Positions 35,372-44,205 of a stretch of 64,000 bases of DNA are shown here, piece by piece. The notes under the pieces are model-generated. The model searched no databases. It saw nothing but the letters and a program-made list of their open reading frames with translations, and was not told the DNA's origin. A program made the translations under genes and the position numbers. The DNA lies in NCBI RefSeq assembly GCF_002939475.1, contig NZ_PKFQ01000001.1, positions 3,407,001 to 3,471,000 on the forward strand. The letters are read 5' to 3'. The stretch's first letter is position 1, and every line of letters starts with the position of its first letter. The stretch comes from Streptomyces cinnamoneus (GTDB lineage Bacteria > Actinomycetota > Actinomycetes > Streptomycetales > Streptomycetaceae).

Positions 35372-36013
35372 GTGCACAACCGCACCCTGCGGACCGCCGC
35401 CGCCGCGCTCACCGCCGCGGCCGCCCTCACCCTCACCGCCTGCGGCGGCGACGGCGGCTCGGACGGCAAGGCCAAGGACAAGGCCGACACGGCGACCGCC
35501 CAGGAACAGGCCGACACGGCCGGGGACTCCACCGACGCCACCGACACCACCGACGGCGGCGCGGACGACAAGCCGCAGGACACGGGCGACGCCTGCCTCC
35601 CCGGCACCGTCAAGGTCGAGGCCAAGGCCGTGAAGTCCCCCGTGAACCACGTCCTGCTGACGGCGACGAACACGGGCAAGAGCCCGTGCACGGCCTACGG
35701 CTTCCCGTTCCTGCGCTTCGACCAGGACCAGGCCACCGCCGGAGTCGTCGAGGAGAGCAAGCCGAAGGCCGGCGGCGTGAAGCTGGCCCCCGGCAAGGCC
35801 GCCCACGCCGCGGTCATCGCCTCCGCCGCCGACGGCTCCGCCGGCGCGGGCCGCGAGGCAGGACAGCTCTCCGTCACCCTCCAGACCCCGGGCGGGGACC
35901 CGCTGCCGGGCAAGGCGGCACAGCCCGCACTCCCCGGCGGCGCGCTGCACGTCGACGACTCCGCCCGCACGACCTACTGGCAGGACACCGAGGCGGCCGC
36001 ACTGAAGTGGTAG
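35372..36013 (+). CDS. DUF4232 lipoprotein
   Basis: A 213-residue exported lipoprotein. The signal peptide runs to ALTLTAC with the acylated Cys at ~27. Residues ~30-75 are Asp/Thr/Lys-rich linker. The rest is DUF4232-like: CLPGTVKVEAKAVKSPVNHV, LLTATNTGKSPCTAYGFPFL, APGKAAHAAVIASAADGS. Such proteins are cell-surface and of unknown function. GTG 35372 follows the aminopeptidase stop by five bases with GGAGGG inside the upstream gene, so they are co-transcribed. Confidence 0.86.
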   Translation: MHNRTLRTAAAALTAAAALTLTACGGDGGSDGKAKDKADTATAQEQADTAGDSTDATDTTDGGADDKPQDTGDACLPGTVKVEAKAVKSPVNHVLLTATNTGKSPCTAYGFPFLRFDQDQATAGVVEESKPKAGGVKLAPGKAAHAAVIASAADGSAGAGREAGQLSVTLQTPGGDPLPGKAAQPALPGGALHVDDSARTTYWQDTEAAALKW

Positions 36014-36025
36014 CCCCGAGGTCGT

Positions 36026-36081
36026 GATTGGCCGTTCCGGGCCGGGGTAGCCGCACGGTCGCCAACCCGGAACGACCGATC
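36026..36081 (+). terminator. Imperfect long hairpin after the lipoprotein gene
   Basis: Arms 36026-36041 (GATTGGCCGTTCCGGG) and 36066-36081 (CCCGGAACGACCGATC) pair at 14 of 16 positions. It lies just after the stop and before the next gene. Confidence 0.5.
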
Positions 36082-36100
36082 ATGTTCGGAGGCGTTTGCC

Positions 36101-36325
36101 ATGGGCATCACGTGGTGCATCGGTCTGATCGCGGCGGGCGCGATCCTCACCTTCGCCGTCGACTGGCAGATCGACGGGGTCAACGTCCCGCTGGTGGGCC
36201 TGATCCTCATGGCGGCGGGCTTCCTGGGCCTGTGCGCCTACGTGAGCATCTTCAGGCGCCGCAGGACACAGCCGCCGCCCCCGGCGGCCACCGTCGTCGA
36301 AGAGGACCACCGGTACGTCCGGTGA
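36101..36325 (+). CDS. Small DUF6458-like membrane protein
   Basis: A 74-residue protein with two membrane helices (ITWCIGLIAAGAILTFAVDW and VNVPLVGLILMAAGFLGLCA) and a basic, Pro-rich C-terminal tail. The pattern GAILxFAVxWxxxGVNVxxVGxILMxxG is typical of the DUF6458 family. ATG 36101 follows GGAGG. It is followed closely by a convergent gene. Function is unknown. Confidence 0.85.
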   Translation: MGITWCIGLIAAGAILTFAVDWQIDGVNVPLVGLILMAAGFLGLCAYVSIFRRRRTQPPPPAATVVEEDHRYVR

Positions 36326-36344
36326 TCCCCTCCGCGGCGCCGGC

Positions 36345-38150
36345 TCAGCCGTCGAGGCCCGCCAGCACCAGGGGCAGCCGGCCCGCGCCGCCCTCGACGA
36401 CCCGCACCGGCACACCCCAGTCCTGCTGGTGGACGTGACAGGCGGGGTACTCGTTCGCCGGGTCGTCGTCGCACGACGCCGCCATCGCGGACACGTGCAG
36501 CACGCCTTCGCCCACCCCGTCCGCCAGCACCAGGTCACGGCCCAGGTCGGTGCCCTGGCCCGCGCCCTCCGCCAGGAGCTCCGGCGGGGTGGAGCTGACC
36601 AGCAGCCGCGTGGACGGCCCGTAGCGCGTGTCCAGTTTCTGCCCCCGGGGCGCCTGGAAGACCACGTCCAGCCGCAGCGTGCCGGGGGCGATCTCCGTCG
36701 CCGCGCGCTGCGTGCGGTGCGCCACCGACTCGACCCGGACGGCCTCCTCGGGCAGCCGCAGCCGCGTCAGCCGGTGCCGGGCCGACTCGACGACCACGAT
36801 GTCGTCGTCCACCAGCACCGCGTCCGAGGGCTCCCGCAGGTCCGTCGCCAGGGTCGTCACCTGGCCGGTCGCCGGGTCGTAGCGGCGCAGGGCGTGGTTG
36901 TAGGTGTCCGAGACGGCCACGGAGCCGTCGGGCAGGACGGTGACGCCCAGGGGGTGCTGGAGCAGCGCCTGGTCCGCGGCCCCGTCCCGGTGGCCGAAGT
37001 CGAAGAGCCCGGCGCCGACGGCCGTACGCACGGCGAAGCCCTCGCCGTCCCGCTCGACGTAGCGCAGGGCGGAGGTCTCCGAGTCGGCGAGCCACAGCCG
37101 GTCCGCGCCCGCGGCGAGCCCGGACGGCTGGGCGAACCACGCCTCGGCCGCGGGCCCGTCCACCAGGCCCTCGTTGGTCGTGCCGGCCGCGACCTCGACC
37201 GTCCCCGCCGCCGGGTCGTACGTCCACAGCTGGTGGACGCCCGCCATGGCGATCCACACCCGGTCCGCGAACCAGGCCACGTCCCACGGCGAGGACAGGT
37301 CCACGTCCCGGGCCGGGCCGCTGGTCGCCGAGCCCTGCCACCACTGGCGACCGGTGCCGGCGACGGTCTCCACGGCCCCGGTGGCGGGGTCGTACGTCCG
37401 CAGGGCGTGGTTGACGGTGTCGGCGACGATCACCTTGCCGTCGGGGAGCAGCGCGAGGCCCTGGGGCTCGTTGAACGTCGCGGGAGTGTCGCTGAGGCCG
37501 CGCTCGCCGGTACCGACGCGGCGCACGACGCTCTCGCCGTCCGCCGCGAGCTCGACCAGCTGGTGCCGGGTGGTGTCCGAGACCAGGAGGTTGCCGCCGG
37601 GCAGCAGCAGCGCCTTGCCGGGGAAGCGCAGGTCGGTGGCCTCCGGCTCCGGCGGCACGTAGGGGCCGTCGCCGCGCCGGAGGGTGCCCTTGGCCTCGTG
37701 GGCGGCCTCCAGCTCCGCCACGAGTCGCGCGATGGCGTGCGCGTGGCCCTCGCCCGCGTGCTGGGCGACGACGTAGCCCTCGGGGTCGACGACGACCAGG
37801 GTGGGCCAGGCGCGGACGGCGTACTGCTTCCAGGTCGCGAGCTCGGGGTCGTCCAGGACGGGGTGGTGGACGCCGTACCGCTCGACGGCGTCGACGACGG
37901 CCTGGTGGTCGGCCTCGTGCACGAACTTCGGCGAGTGCACGCCGATGATCACGACGGTGTCGCGGTGCTTCTCCTCCAGCTCGCGCAGCTCGTCGAGGAC
38001 GTGCAGGCAGTTCACGCAGCAAAACGTCCAAAAATCGACAATTACGATCTTTCCGCGCAAGGCGGCGAGGGAGAGGTCGTTGTCACCGGTGTTCAGCCAG
38101 CCGCCCTTACCGATCAGCTCGGGGGCGCGGACGCGTGCGTGGGGAGCCAT
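36345..38150 (-). CDS. Thioredoxin-fold and NHL-repeat protein (NHLRC2-like)
   Basis: A 601-residue protein. Residues ~10-150 are a redoxin domain with VDFWTFCCVNCLHVLDE carrying a CxxC (CVNC) preceded by an extra Cys, then VVIIGVHSPKFVHE. From ~175 come NHL-type beta-propeller blades (LRFPGKALLLPGGNLLVSDT, FNEPQGLALLPDGKVIVAD, LQHPLGVTVLPDGSVAVSDT) and a C-terminal extra domain with two Cys. The human homologue NHLRC2 has the same layout. A cytoplasmic thiol-oxidoreductase or scaffold role is likely. ATG 38150 is used rather than TTG 38162. Confidence 0.9.
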   Translation of the reverse strand: MAPHARVRAPELIGKGGWLNTGDNDLSLAALRGKIVIVDFWTFCCVNCLHVLDELRELEEKHRDTVVIIGVHSPKFVHEADHQAVVDAVERYGVHHPVLDDPELATWKQYAVRAWPTLVVVDPEGYVVAQHAGEGHAHAIARLVAELEAAHEAKGTLRRGDGPYVPPEPEATDLRFPGKALLLPGGNLLVSDTTRHQLVELAADGESVVRRVGTGERGLSDTPATFNEPQGLALLPDGKVIVADTVNHALRTYDPATGAVETVAGTGRQWWQGSATSGPARDVDLSSPWDVAWFADRVWIAMAGVHQLWTYDPAAGTVEVAAGTTNEGLVDGPAAEAWFAQPSGLAAGADRLWLADSETSALRYVERDGEGFAVRTAVGAGLFDFGHRDGAADQALLQHPLGVTVLPDGSVAVSDTYNHALRRYDPATGQVTTLATDLREPSDAVLVDDDIVVVESARHRLTRLRLPEEAVRVESVAHRTQRAATEIAPGTLRLDVVFQAPRGQKLDTRYGPSTRLLVSSTPPELLAEGAGQGTDLGRDLVLADGVGEGVLHVSAMAASCDDDPANEYPACHVHQQDWGVPVRVVEGGAGRLPLVLAGLDG

Positions 38151-38210
38151 GCCCCCATCCAACAGGGTGGGCGCGGGTGGCTATTCCCGCGGGGTTCTTT
38201 TCCCCTTCCC

Positions 38211-38987
38211 CTACCGCAGGACCCGGTCCTTCAGGGCCGGGAAGTCCTCGCGCACCTTCCCCACCCGGGCCGGGTCGAGGTCGGCCACCAGGACCTCCTC
38301 CCCCGCCCCCGCCTGCGCGACGACCTCGCCCCACGGGTCGACCACGACGCTGTGGCCCGCCTGCCCGACGCCGGCGTGGGTGCCCGCCGTGCCGCACGCG
38401 AGGACGTACGCCTGGTTCTCCACGGCCCGTGCCCGGGCGAGGAGCGTCCAGTGGTCGCGGCGCCGCTCGGGCCAGCCGGCCGGTACGACGAACACCTGGG
38501 CGCCGGCGTCGACCAGGGCGCGGAACAGCTCGGGGAAGCGCAGGTCGTAGCAGGTCGCCAGGCCGAGCGTGGTGTCCGGCAGCCGCACCGTGACCGGCTC
38601 GGCGCCCGCGCCCATCAGCACGGCCTCGCCCTTGTCGAAGCCGAAGCGGTGGATCTTCCGGTAGGCGGCGGCGAGTTCGCCGGAGGGCGAGAAGACGAGG
38701 GAGGTGTTGTAGAGCGTGCCGTCCGCCGCCCGCTCGACCACCGAGCCGGCGTGCAGCCAGACGCCCGCGTCGCGCGCGGCAGCCGCCATCGCCGCGGCCG
38801 TCGGGCCGTCCAAGGACTCCGCCTCGGCGGCGAAGGACTCGTAGGCGAACGCTCCCACCGGCCACAGCTCGGGGAGCACCACGAGGTCACTGCCCCGCTG
38901 CCGCCGCACGAGTTCGGCGGCGCGTTCGCGGCGGGCGGCGACCGGGTCGTCCGGGCGTACTTCGAACTGGATCAAAGAAGCGCGCAC
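38211..38987 (-). CDS. Carbon-nitrogen hydrolase (nitrilase superfamily)
   Basis: A 258-residue amidase of the nitrilase fold. The Glu-Lys-Cys triad is visible: LVVLPELWPVG (Glu ~39), AAAYRKIHRFGFDKGE (Lys ~105), GLATCYDLRFPELFR (Cys ~140). Members include NIT1/NIT2-like deaminated-glutathione or omega-amidases; the size matches. GTG 38987 gives the usual MRASLIQFEVRPDD start with GGAGAG upstream; GTG 39014 is an alternative. It is the first gene of a two-gene leftward run with the NHL protein. Confidence 0.9.
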   Translation of the reverse strand: MRASLIQFEVRPDDPVAARRERAAELVRRQRGSDLVVLPELWPVGAFAYESFAAEAESLDGPTAAAMAAAARDAGVWLHAGSVVERAADGTLYNTSLVFSPSGELAAAYRKIHRFGFDKGEAVLMGAGAEPVTVRLPDTTLGLATCYDLRFPELFRALVDAGAQVFVVPAGWPERRRDHWTLLARARAVENQAYVLACGTAGTHAGVGQAGHSVVVDPWGEVVAQAGAGEEVLVADLDPARVGKVREDFPALKDRVLR

Positions 38988-39122
38988 ATTACCACCACTC
39001 TCCGCACCTGCCACACGAAACCTCTGTCACGGCGACCGTCCGCAGCGTAACTTAACGGGGGAGAGCCCAGACAGCCTTGCCACGCACGCACCCGTCGCTC
39101 AGCACCGCCTTAGGGATTCGCC

Positions 39123-39953
39123 GTGACCGTCCACCCCAGCCTTCAGCCCGCCATCGACGCCTGGACCCATTCCGTCGAAGCCGTCAGCGACTTGGTGAGA
39201 CCCCTCGCCGAGAGCGACTGGAACCGGGCCACCGAGTGCCCGGGGTGGTCGGTGCGCGACGTGGTGTCGCACATCATCGGCGTCGAGTGCGAAATGCTGG
39301 GCGAGCCACGGCCGATCCACACGCTGCCGCGCGATCTACGCCACGTCACCGACGAGTTCTCGCGCTACATCGAGGTGCAGGTCGACGTGCGGCGCTGCCA
39401 CACGGCCCCGGAGATGACCTCCGAGCTGGAGTACACGATCATCCGGCGGTGCCGTCAGCTGCGCAACGAGACGCGTCCGCCCCAGGCGACGGTCCGCTGG
39501 CCGCTGGGCACCGCCAACGAACAGACGCTCGAACGGACGCTCGCCCTGCGGGCCTTCGACGTGTGGACCCACGAGCAGGACCTGCGCCGGGCCCTGGGCG
39601 TGCCGGGCAACCTCGACTCGCCCGCCGCCGTGATCAGCCGGGACTTCCTGCTGCGGGCGCTGCCGAAGCTGGTCGCCGAGGACGCCGGGGCGCGGCCGGG
39701 GTCGACGGTGGTCTTCGACGTGCACGGGCCGCTGGAGTTCCTGCGGACCGTACGGGTCGGGCCGCAGGGCAAGGCCACGATCGACGGCAGCGTCTCGCTG
39801 GGGCCGTCGGTGACGTTCGCCCTGGACTGGGAGACCTACGCGCGGCTGGCCTGCGGCCGGGTGCGGCCGGAGGCCGTGGCGGACCGGGTCAAGATCGACG
39901 GGGACCGGGAGCTGGCGGGCGCGGTGCTGCGCGAGTTCGCCGTCACCCCTTGA
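39123..39953 (+). CDS. Mycothiol-dependent maleylpyruvate isomerase-family protein
   Basis: A 276-residue DinB-fold enzyme: SDWNRATECPGWSVRDVVSH, IIGVECEMLGEP supply the first metal ligand region, and RAFDVWTHEQDLRRALG is the family hallmark with the second His. The C-terminal ~100 residues form the SCP-like extra domain (VVFDVHGPLEFLRTVRVG). Family members use mycothiol as cofactor; the substrate is open. GTG 39123 begins the family-typical N-terminus. The next gene is convergent with only 22 bases between. Confidence 0.88.
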   Translation: MTVHPSLQPAIDAWTHSVEAVSDLVRPLAESDWNRATECPGWSVRDVVSHIIGVECEMLGEPRPIHTLPRDLRHVTDEFSRYIEVQVDVRRCHTAPEMTSELEYTIIRRCRQLRNETRPPQATVRWPLGTANEQTLERTLALRAFDVWTHEQDLRRALGVPGNLDSPAAVISRDFLLRALPKLVAEDAGARPGSTVVFDVHGPLEFLRTVRVGPQGKATIDGSVSLGPSVTFALDWETYARLACGRVRPEAVADRVKIDGDRELAGAVLREFAVTP

Positions 39954-39975
39954 GGGCCCGGGTGTTGTCGTGTCG

Positions 39976-41286
39976 TCAGGTCGAGCGCACCGGCACGTGC
40001 ACGGTCTCCACCCGTGACGCCACGACGCGTTCCCGCTCCCGCTGCTCGGCCCGGCCCCGCAGTCGCAGGATCTGCGACAGCCCGAGCGCCTGGACGACGA
40101 ACACGAAGGCGAAGGCGGCGCGGAAGTTCCCGCCGGTGGAGTCCAGCAGGACGCCAACGGCGAGCAGCGTGGTCATGGAGGCCACGAAGCCGCCCATGTT
40201 GACGATGCCGGAGGCGGTGCCCTGCCGCTCGGGCGGGTTGGCGGGGCGGGCGAAGTCGAATCCGATCATCGACGCCGGGCCGCAGGCCCCGAGCACCACG
40301 CACAGCGCGACCAGCAGGGCCATGGGGGCGTGGTCGCCGGGCCAGCCGACGGCCGCCGCCCACAGCAGAGCCGTCGCCCCGAGCGTGCCGAGCACGAGCG
40401 GCAGCCGTGCCGCGTGGTGGCGGCCGACGATCTGCCCGTAGACCAGGCCGACGGCCATGTTGACCAGCACGACGAGTGTCAGCAGGGAACCCGCCGTGCC
40501 GCGCGCGAGGCCCTGGGCCTCCACCAGGAACGGCATGCCCCACAGCAGCAGGAACACCATGGCCGGGAACTGGGTGGTGAAGTGCGCCCACAGTCCCAGC
40601 CGGGTGCCGGGCTCGCGCCAGGACCGGGCGATCTGCTGCCGCACGGACCCCTTTCCGGGGCGGGGGCCCGGGGCCGGTTCCATGCCCTCGGGGTGGTCCT
40701 TGAGGAAGAGCAGCAGCAGGACGAGGACCAGCGCTCCGGCGCCCGCGCTGCCCGCGAACGTGGCCGTCCAGCCGGCGCCGTGCAGCAGGCGGGAAAGGAC
40801 GACCGTCGAGACCAGGTTGCCCGCCATCCCGCACAGCGCCGCGACCTGCGCGATCATCGGCCCCGTGCGGGCGGGGAACCAGCGCGCGCCCAGGCGCAGC
40901 ACGCTGATGAACGTCATGGCGTCACCGCAGCCGAGCAGCGCGCGGCAGGCGAGGGCGACGTCGTAGGAGCGGGCGAGGGCGAAGCCGAGCTGCCCGGCGG
41001 TGAACAGGACGGTGCCGAGGACCAGCACCTTCCTGGTGCCCAGCCGGTCGACCATGAGGCCGACGGGTATCTGCATGCCGGCGTAGACCAGCAGCTGGAG
41101 TATGGAGAAGGTGGACAGCGCGGAGGCCCCTATGTGGAAGCGTTCGGCGGCGTCGATGCCGGCGACTCCCAGGCTCGTGCGGAAGATGACCGCGACGAAG
41201 TAGACGGCGACGCCGGTCCCCCAGACGGCCACGGCCCGGCGTCCGCCGGGAGGGTCGCCGGGCAGGGCCGCTGAGCACGGATTCAT
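39976..41286 (-). CDS. MFS transporter
   Basis: A 436-residue protein with ~12 membrane helices. The N-terminal half has the MFS A-motif in GLMVDRLGTRKVLVLG (~75-90), and GCGDAMTFISVLRLGARWFP and NPPERQGTASGIVNMGGF are typical of the NNP/ACS-type anion or metabolite porters. ATG 41286 overlaps the stop of the GntR gene (ATGA), so the regulator and transporter are co-translated and probably the regulator controls uptake or efflux of its ligand. The substrate is unknown. Confidence 0.9.
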   Translation of the reverse strand: MNPCSAALPGDPPGGRRAVAVWGTGVAVYFVAVIFRTSLGVAGIDAAERFHIGASALSTFSILQLLVYAGMQIPVGLMVDRLGTRKVLVLGTVLFTAGQLGFALARSYDVALACRALLGCGDAMTFISVLRLGARWFPARTGPMIAQVAALCGMAGNLVSTVVLSRLLHGAGWTATFAGSAGAGALVLVLLLLFLKDHPEGMEPAPGPRPGKGSVRQQIARSWREPGTRLGLWAHFTTQFPAMVFLLLWGMPFLVEAQGLARGTAGSLLTLVVLVNMAVGLVYGQIVGRHHAARLPLVLGTLGATALLWAAAVGWPGDHAPMALLVALCVVLGACGPASMIGFDFARPANPPERQGTASGIVNMGGFVASMTTLLAVGVLLDSTGGNFRAAFAFVFVVQALGLSQILRLRGRAEQRERERVVASRVETVHVPVRST

Positions 41287-41945
41287 CGGATGTCCCCCCG
41301 GGCCAGGTTGCGTACCCAACTGACGTGCCGGTCGACGACCTCGACGGCCGCCTCGGCGTCCCCCGCGCGCAGCGCCTGGAGGATGTCGGTGTGCTCGGCG
41401 ATGTTCTTGGCGATCCGGTCGGGGTGGGCGTGCATGACGGCCACGCCCATGCGCAGCTGGCGGTCGCGCAGCTGCTCGTAGAGGTTCGCCAGGATCTGGT
41501 TGCCGGCGCTGCGCACGATCTCGGCGTGGAAGGCGCGGTCGCTGCGCGAGACGGCGGCGAGGTCGCCTGCCTCCGCCTGGCGCCGCATGTCCTCGACGAG
41601 CTCCCCGAGCCGGGCGAGCAGCCCGGGCGGCGCGGGCACGGCCTTGGCGGCCGCGTGCTTCTCCACGAGCAGCCGGGTCTCCACCACGTCGGCGATCTCC
41701 TGCGCGGACACGGCGAGGACGAGCGCCCCCTTCTTGGGGTACAGCCTGAGCAGCCCCTCCCCCTCCAGCCGCAGCAGCGCCTCGCGGACCGGCGTCCGGG
41801 ACACCCCGACGGCCTCGGCCAGGTCGCCTTCGGTGAGGAGCGTGCCGCCTTCGTAACGCCGGTGTAGTACGGCGTCCTTGACGTGCGCGTACACGCGCTC
41901 GGCGGCGGGGGGTCTGGCGGTGCGGACGGCGGGCGCGGATGGCAT
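41283..41945 (-). CDS. GntR-family (FadR/FCD type) transcriptional regulator
   Basis: A 220-residue protein. Winged HTH at ~12-75 (ERVYAHVKDAVLHRRYEGGT, LAEAVGVSRTPVREALLRLE), then an FCD ligand-binding domain with metal-binding His residues (FHAEIVRSAGNQ, HTDILQALRAGD, VVDRHVSWVR). It probably senses an organic acid. TATCCT lies six bases before ATG 41945 and no ribosome site is present, so a leaderless mRNA is likely. It is translationally coupled to the downstream MFS transporter. Confidence 0.9.
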   Translation of the reverse strand: MPSAPAVRTARPPAAERVYAHVKDAVLHRRYEGGTLLTEGDLAEAVGVSRTPVREALLRLEGEGLLRLYPKKGALVLAVSAQEIADVVETRLLVEKHAAAKAVPAPPGLLARLGELVEDMRRQAEAGDLAAVSRSDRAFHAEIVRSAGNQILANLYEQLRDRQLRMGVAVMHAHPDRIAKNIAEHTDILQALRAGDAEAAVEVVDRHVSWVRNLARGDIR

Positions 41946-41974
41946 GCGCACAGGATAGATACAACAGCGGCGCG

Positions 41975-42008
41975 CGAGGAGCCCCGGTCCACGATCCGGG
42001 ACTCCTCG
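41975..42008 (-). terminator. Terminator of the accessory WXG-like operon
   Basis: CGAGGAGCCCCGG (41975-41987) and CCGGGACTCCTCG (41996-42008) pair at 12 of 13 positions, 11 bases after the stop at 42019 on the minus strand. Confidence 0.75.
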
Positions 42009-42018
42009 TGAGGGATGG

Positions 42019-42552
42019 TCAGGACTTGACGGGCGCCAGGACGAGCTCCGGGCAGTTGTCCGGGTCGGTCTCCGGGTAGAGGACCAGGGAGTCGCCGTCA
42101 CGGCCGACGACGAGTTCGTGCCGGCGAGCCGGGAACGGCGTCCCTTCCGGCCCTTCCACGAAGTCCAGCTTCACCACCATGCCCTTCTTGCCCGGGATGG
42201 GCGTCGTCAGCCGCCACTCGCCCGAGCCGTCGAAACGCGCCCTGCGCTTCAGTGGTGAGGAGCCTTCATAGGGCCAGTCCGTTACGGAGAACGCCCCGTC
42301 GTGCCGCCCGTCCGGCCCGTGCCGCAGCCGCATCCGCATCCCGTGCGGCCCCTCGTAGACCTGCGCGAGCTCTGACGCGGAGACCTCGTCGGCCGGCCGG
42401 GGGCAGCCGTGCGGATCAGCCGTCGCCCATACACAGACACCGGTCACCAGGATGGCCAGCACGACCATGAGGCAACCGGAGGACAGGGCTCGGGGCACCG
42501 TGCCGAACAGCCGTTGGGCCGGGGTCCGGGAATTCTTGCTCTTATTTGCCAT
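42019..42552 (-). CDS. Membrane-anchored protein of unknown function, last gene of the WXG-like operon
   Basis: A 177-residue protein with a basic cytoplasmic N-terminus, one membrane helix at ~26-44 (SGCLMVVLAILVTGVCVWAT) and an exterior beta-rich domain (YEGPHGMRMRLRHGPDG, GSGEWRLTTPIPGKKGMVV, RRHELVVGRDGDSLVLYPE) with two Cys. Its start overlaps the preceding gene by 11 bases, so the two are co-translated. A surface partner or immunity-type role for the upstream protein is possible by analogy with secreted-effector operons; nothing in the sequence proves it. Confidence 0.7.
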   Translation of the reverse strand: MANKSKNSRTPAQRLFGTVPRALSSGCLMVVLAILVTGVCVWATADPHGCPRPADEVSASELAQVYEGPHGMRMRLRHGPDGRHDGAFSVTDWPYEGSSPLKRRARFDGSGEWRLTTPIPGKKGMVVKLDFVEGPEGTPFPARRHELVVGRDGDSLVLYPETDPDNCPELVLAPVKS

Positions 42553-43660
42553 GAGGGGGGATCTTCTCGGTCCAGACGACGTTCTGGCTCACGTTTCCGC
42601 CGGGGCCCGAGTCGGAGTTGAACGCTTCGAGCCAGTCCCCATACCCGACGTAGTGCATCAGCGACGCCTTGCTCGTCGTGTTGCTGATCGAGTACTGCAC
42701 GATGACCGACCCGTCGCTGTCGGTGCCCTTGACCTCGTAATCGAGGTTGTACGACCCCATGAACGCCTCGCCCAGCTTGGCCTCGTCACCGGTGACGATG
42801 GCCGGGAGGTCCTCCGAGACGAGCCGCCACTTGGATCCCCAGAAGCCCTTGTCGGCGAGCTTGAAGGGGATGCTGCCGGTACCCTCGCCCTTCTCCCGCC
42901 AGTTCTTCAGGGTCTCTTCACGAACGTGGTTCATGTTCGCGCTGGTGCTGATGAGTTCCGTCAGCTTGTCGCCGGTGGTGAAGGTCCGGTTCTTATCGCC
43001 CTGGCCCGTCGCCCAGTCCCAGCCGAGGCTGTACGGGCTCTCGCCGTGCCGCTGGGGGGTGGGGTCCTCGCCGGCGAGCGCCAGCCCGAGCTGGTTGTAC
43101 CGCTCGATGCCCAGCGTGCCCGTGTGGTTGATGTCGGTCAGCTGCGGTTTGGCGTTGAACCAGGTGTCGACGCCCACGTCGGCCATCAGGCTCATCGACA
43201 GGTTCTGGTCCGTCACGACGGCGCGGCGGAGGATCTCGATGATCTCGTCCTGCGCGTGGTCGACGTCCTTCTGGGTGTCGGCGTGGATCGTCCCGGTGTA
43301 GGAGACCTTGCCCTCGTGGCTCACGGAGAAGCCCGTCTTCTGCTTGATGCGGTCCACCGCGTCCTTGAGCTCGCGCTGCACCGCCTTGAGCTCGCCCGCA
43401 CCGTCCTTGACCACCTTCGCCACGGATTCCGCGACCTTGGCGGCCGACTCCACCTGGCGCTGCATGTCGTCGATCTGGGTCCAGGCGTACGGGGCTGCCG
43501 CCCCCTCCCAGTAGCCCTTGTCGCGCAGCGGCTTCAGCACCTCGTCGAGGATGCGGCCCGGGAGACCGTTGATCTTCCCGTGGACCTCTTCCCACTTGCC
43601 GCCCAGCGTCTCCAGACCGGAGAAGTCGGCCTTCATCAGCTCTTCGTAGAAAGACGGCAT
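42542..43660 (-). CDS. WXG100-like N-terminus with a large unassigned C-terminal region
   Basis: A 372-residue protein. The N-terminal ~120 residues are helical (FYEELMKADFSGLETLGGKW, LPGRILDEVLKPLRDKGYWE, then a coiled coil DMQRQVESAAKVAESVAKVV), as in long WXG100/LXG-like substrates. The C-terminal ~250 residues (SYTGTIHADTQKDVDHAQDE, FKLADKGFWGSKWRLVSED, YSISNTTSKASLMHYVGYG) match no toxin fold I know. No signal peptide. ATG 43660 shares its A with the upstream stop (TGATG), so the pair is coupled. It is perhaps exported by the chromosomal ESX-type system. Confidence 0.7.
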   Translation of the reverse strand: MPSFYEELMKADFSGLETLGGKWEEVHGKINGLPGRILDEVLKPLRDKGYWEGAAAPYAWTQIDDMQRQVESAAKVAESVAKVVKDGAGELKAVQRELKDAVDRIKQKTGFSVSHEGKVSYTGTIHADTQKDVDHAQDEIIEILRRAVVTDQNLSMSLMADVGVDTWFNAKPQLTDINHTGTLGIERYNQLGLALAGEDPTPQRHGESPYSLGWDWATGQGDKNRTFTTGDKLTELISTSANMNHVREETLKNWREKGEGTGSIPFKLADKGFWGSKWRLVSEDLPAIVTGDEAKLGEAFMGSYNLDYEVKGTDSDGSVIVQYSISNTTSKASLMHYVGYGDWLEAFNSDSGPGGNVSQNVVWTEKIPPHGK

Positions 43661-44154
43661 CAGTGGTCCTGCCCGGAGCTCTTGAAGTAGTCCTTCACAC
43701 CGAGGTTGGTCCGGTGGTAGTCGTTGGCGGCGAGCCGCAGGCTCTGCGCGATGTTGTCGAGCCAGGCCGCCACGGTGCCCGCCTGCTCTTCCCAGTAGTG
43801 GTGCATGGTCTCCAGCGCCGTCTTCGAGGCCATTCCGTCGAGGCCCTTGGCCGCGGCCCTGGTCGGCTCGTCGAGGGAGGCGGCCGGCTGGGCGAAGGCC
43901 GTGCGTATCTCGCCGGCCTTTCCGGCCGCCCCGGTGAGCACCTTGGGTTCGATCTTCAGGTCCGGTTTGACCGGCCCGTTGAGCCCCGGATAGGGAGTGA
44001 TCAGCGGCGACCGGCTCGTCGGGTCGTAGAGGTTCGGTATGAACTTGCTGAGCGTGCTCCCGGGTGCCGGGGCGAATCCCTCCTGGCCCGGCCCCGCCGG
44101 CAAAAACACCGGTTTGGGCAGTTCGTGCTGCCCGTGAGCGTCCTTTTCCCCCAT
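43660..44154 (-). CDS. WXG100/ESAT-6-like small protein
   Basis: A 164-residue protein. The N-terminal ~70 residues are Pro-rich; the rest forms two helices joined by a turn: GEIRTAFAQPAASLDEPTRA and TMHHYWEEQAGTVAAWLDNI followed by ANDYHRTN, comparable to the W-x-G turn and C-terminal Y-x-x-x-D/E export signal of ESX substrates, though the central Gly is not exact. It is probably the binding partner of the 372-residue protein that follows. It is 51 bases downstream of the XRE/MmyB gene on the same strand. Confidence 0.65.
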   Translation of the reverse strand: MGEKDAHGQHELPKPVFLPAGPGQEGFAPAPGSTLSKFIPNLYDPTSRSPLITPYPGLNGPVKPDLKIEPKVLTGAAGKAGEIRTAFAQPAASLDEPTRAAAKGLDGMASKTALETMHHYWEEQAGTVAAWLDNIAQSLRLAANDYHRTNLGVKDYFKSSGQDH

Positions 44155-44205
44155 GGTTCCTCTTCCCTCGTGGTGCGCCTCGCCGAGGCCGCTGACCGGG
44201 CGAGG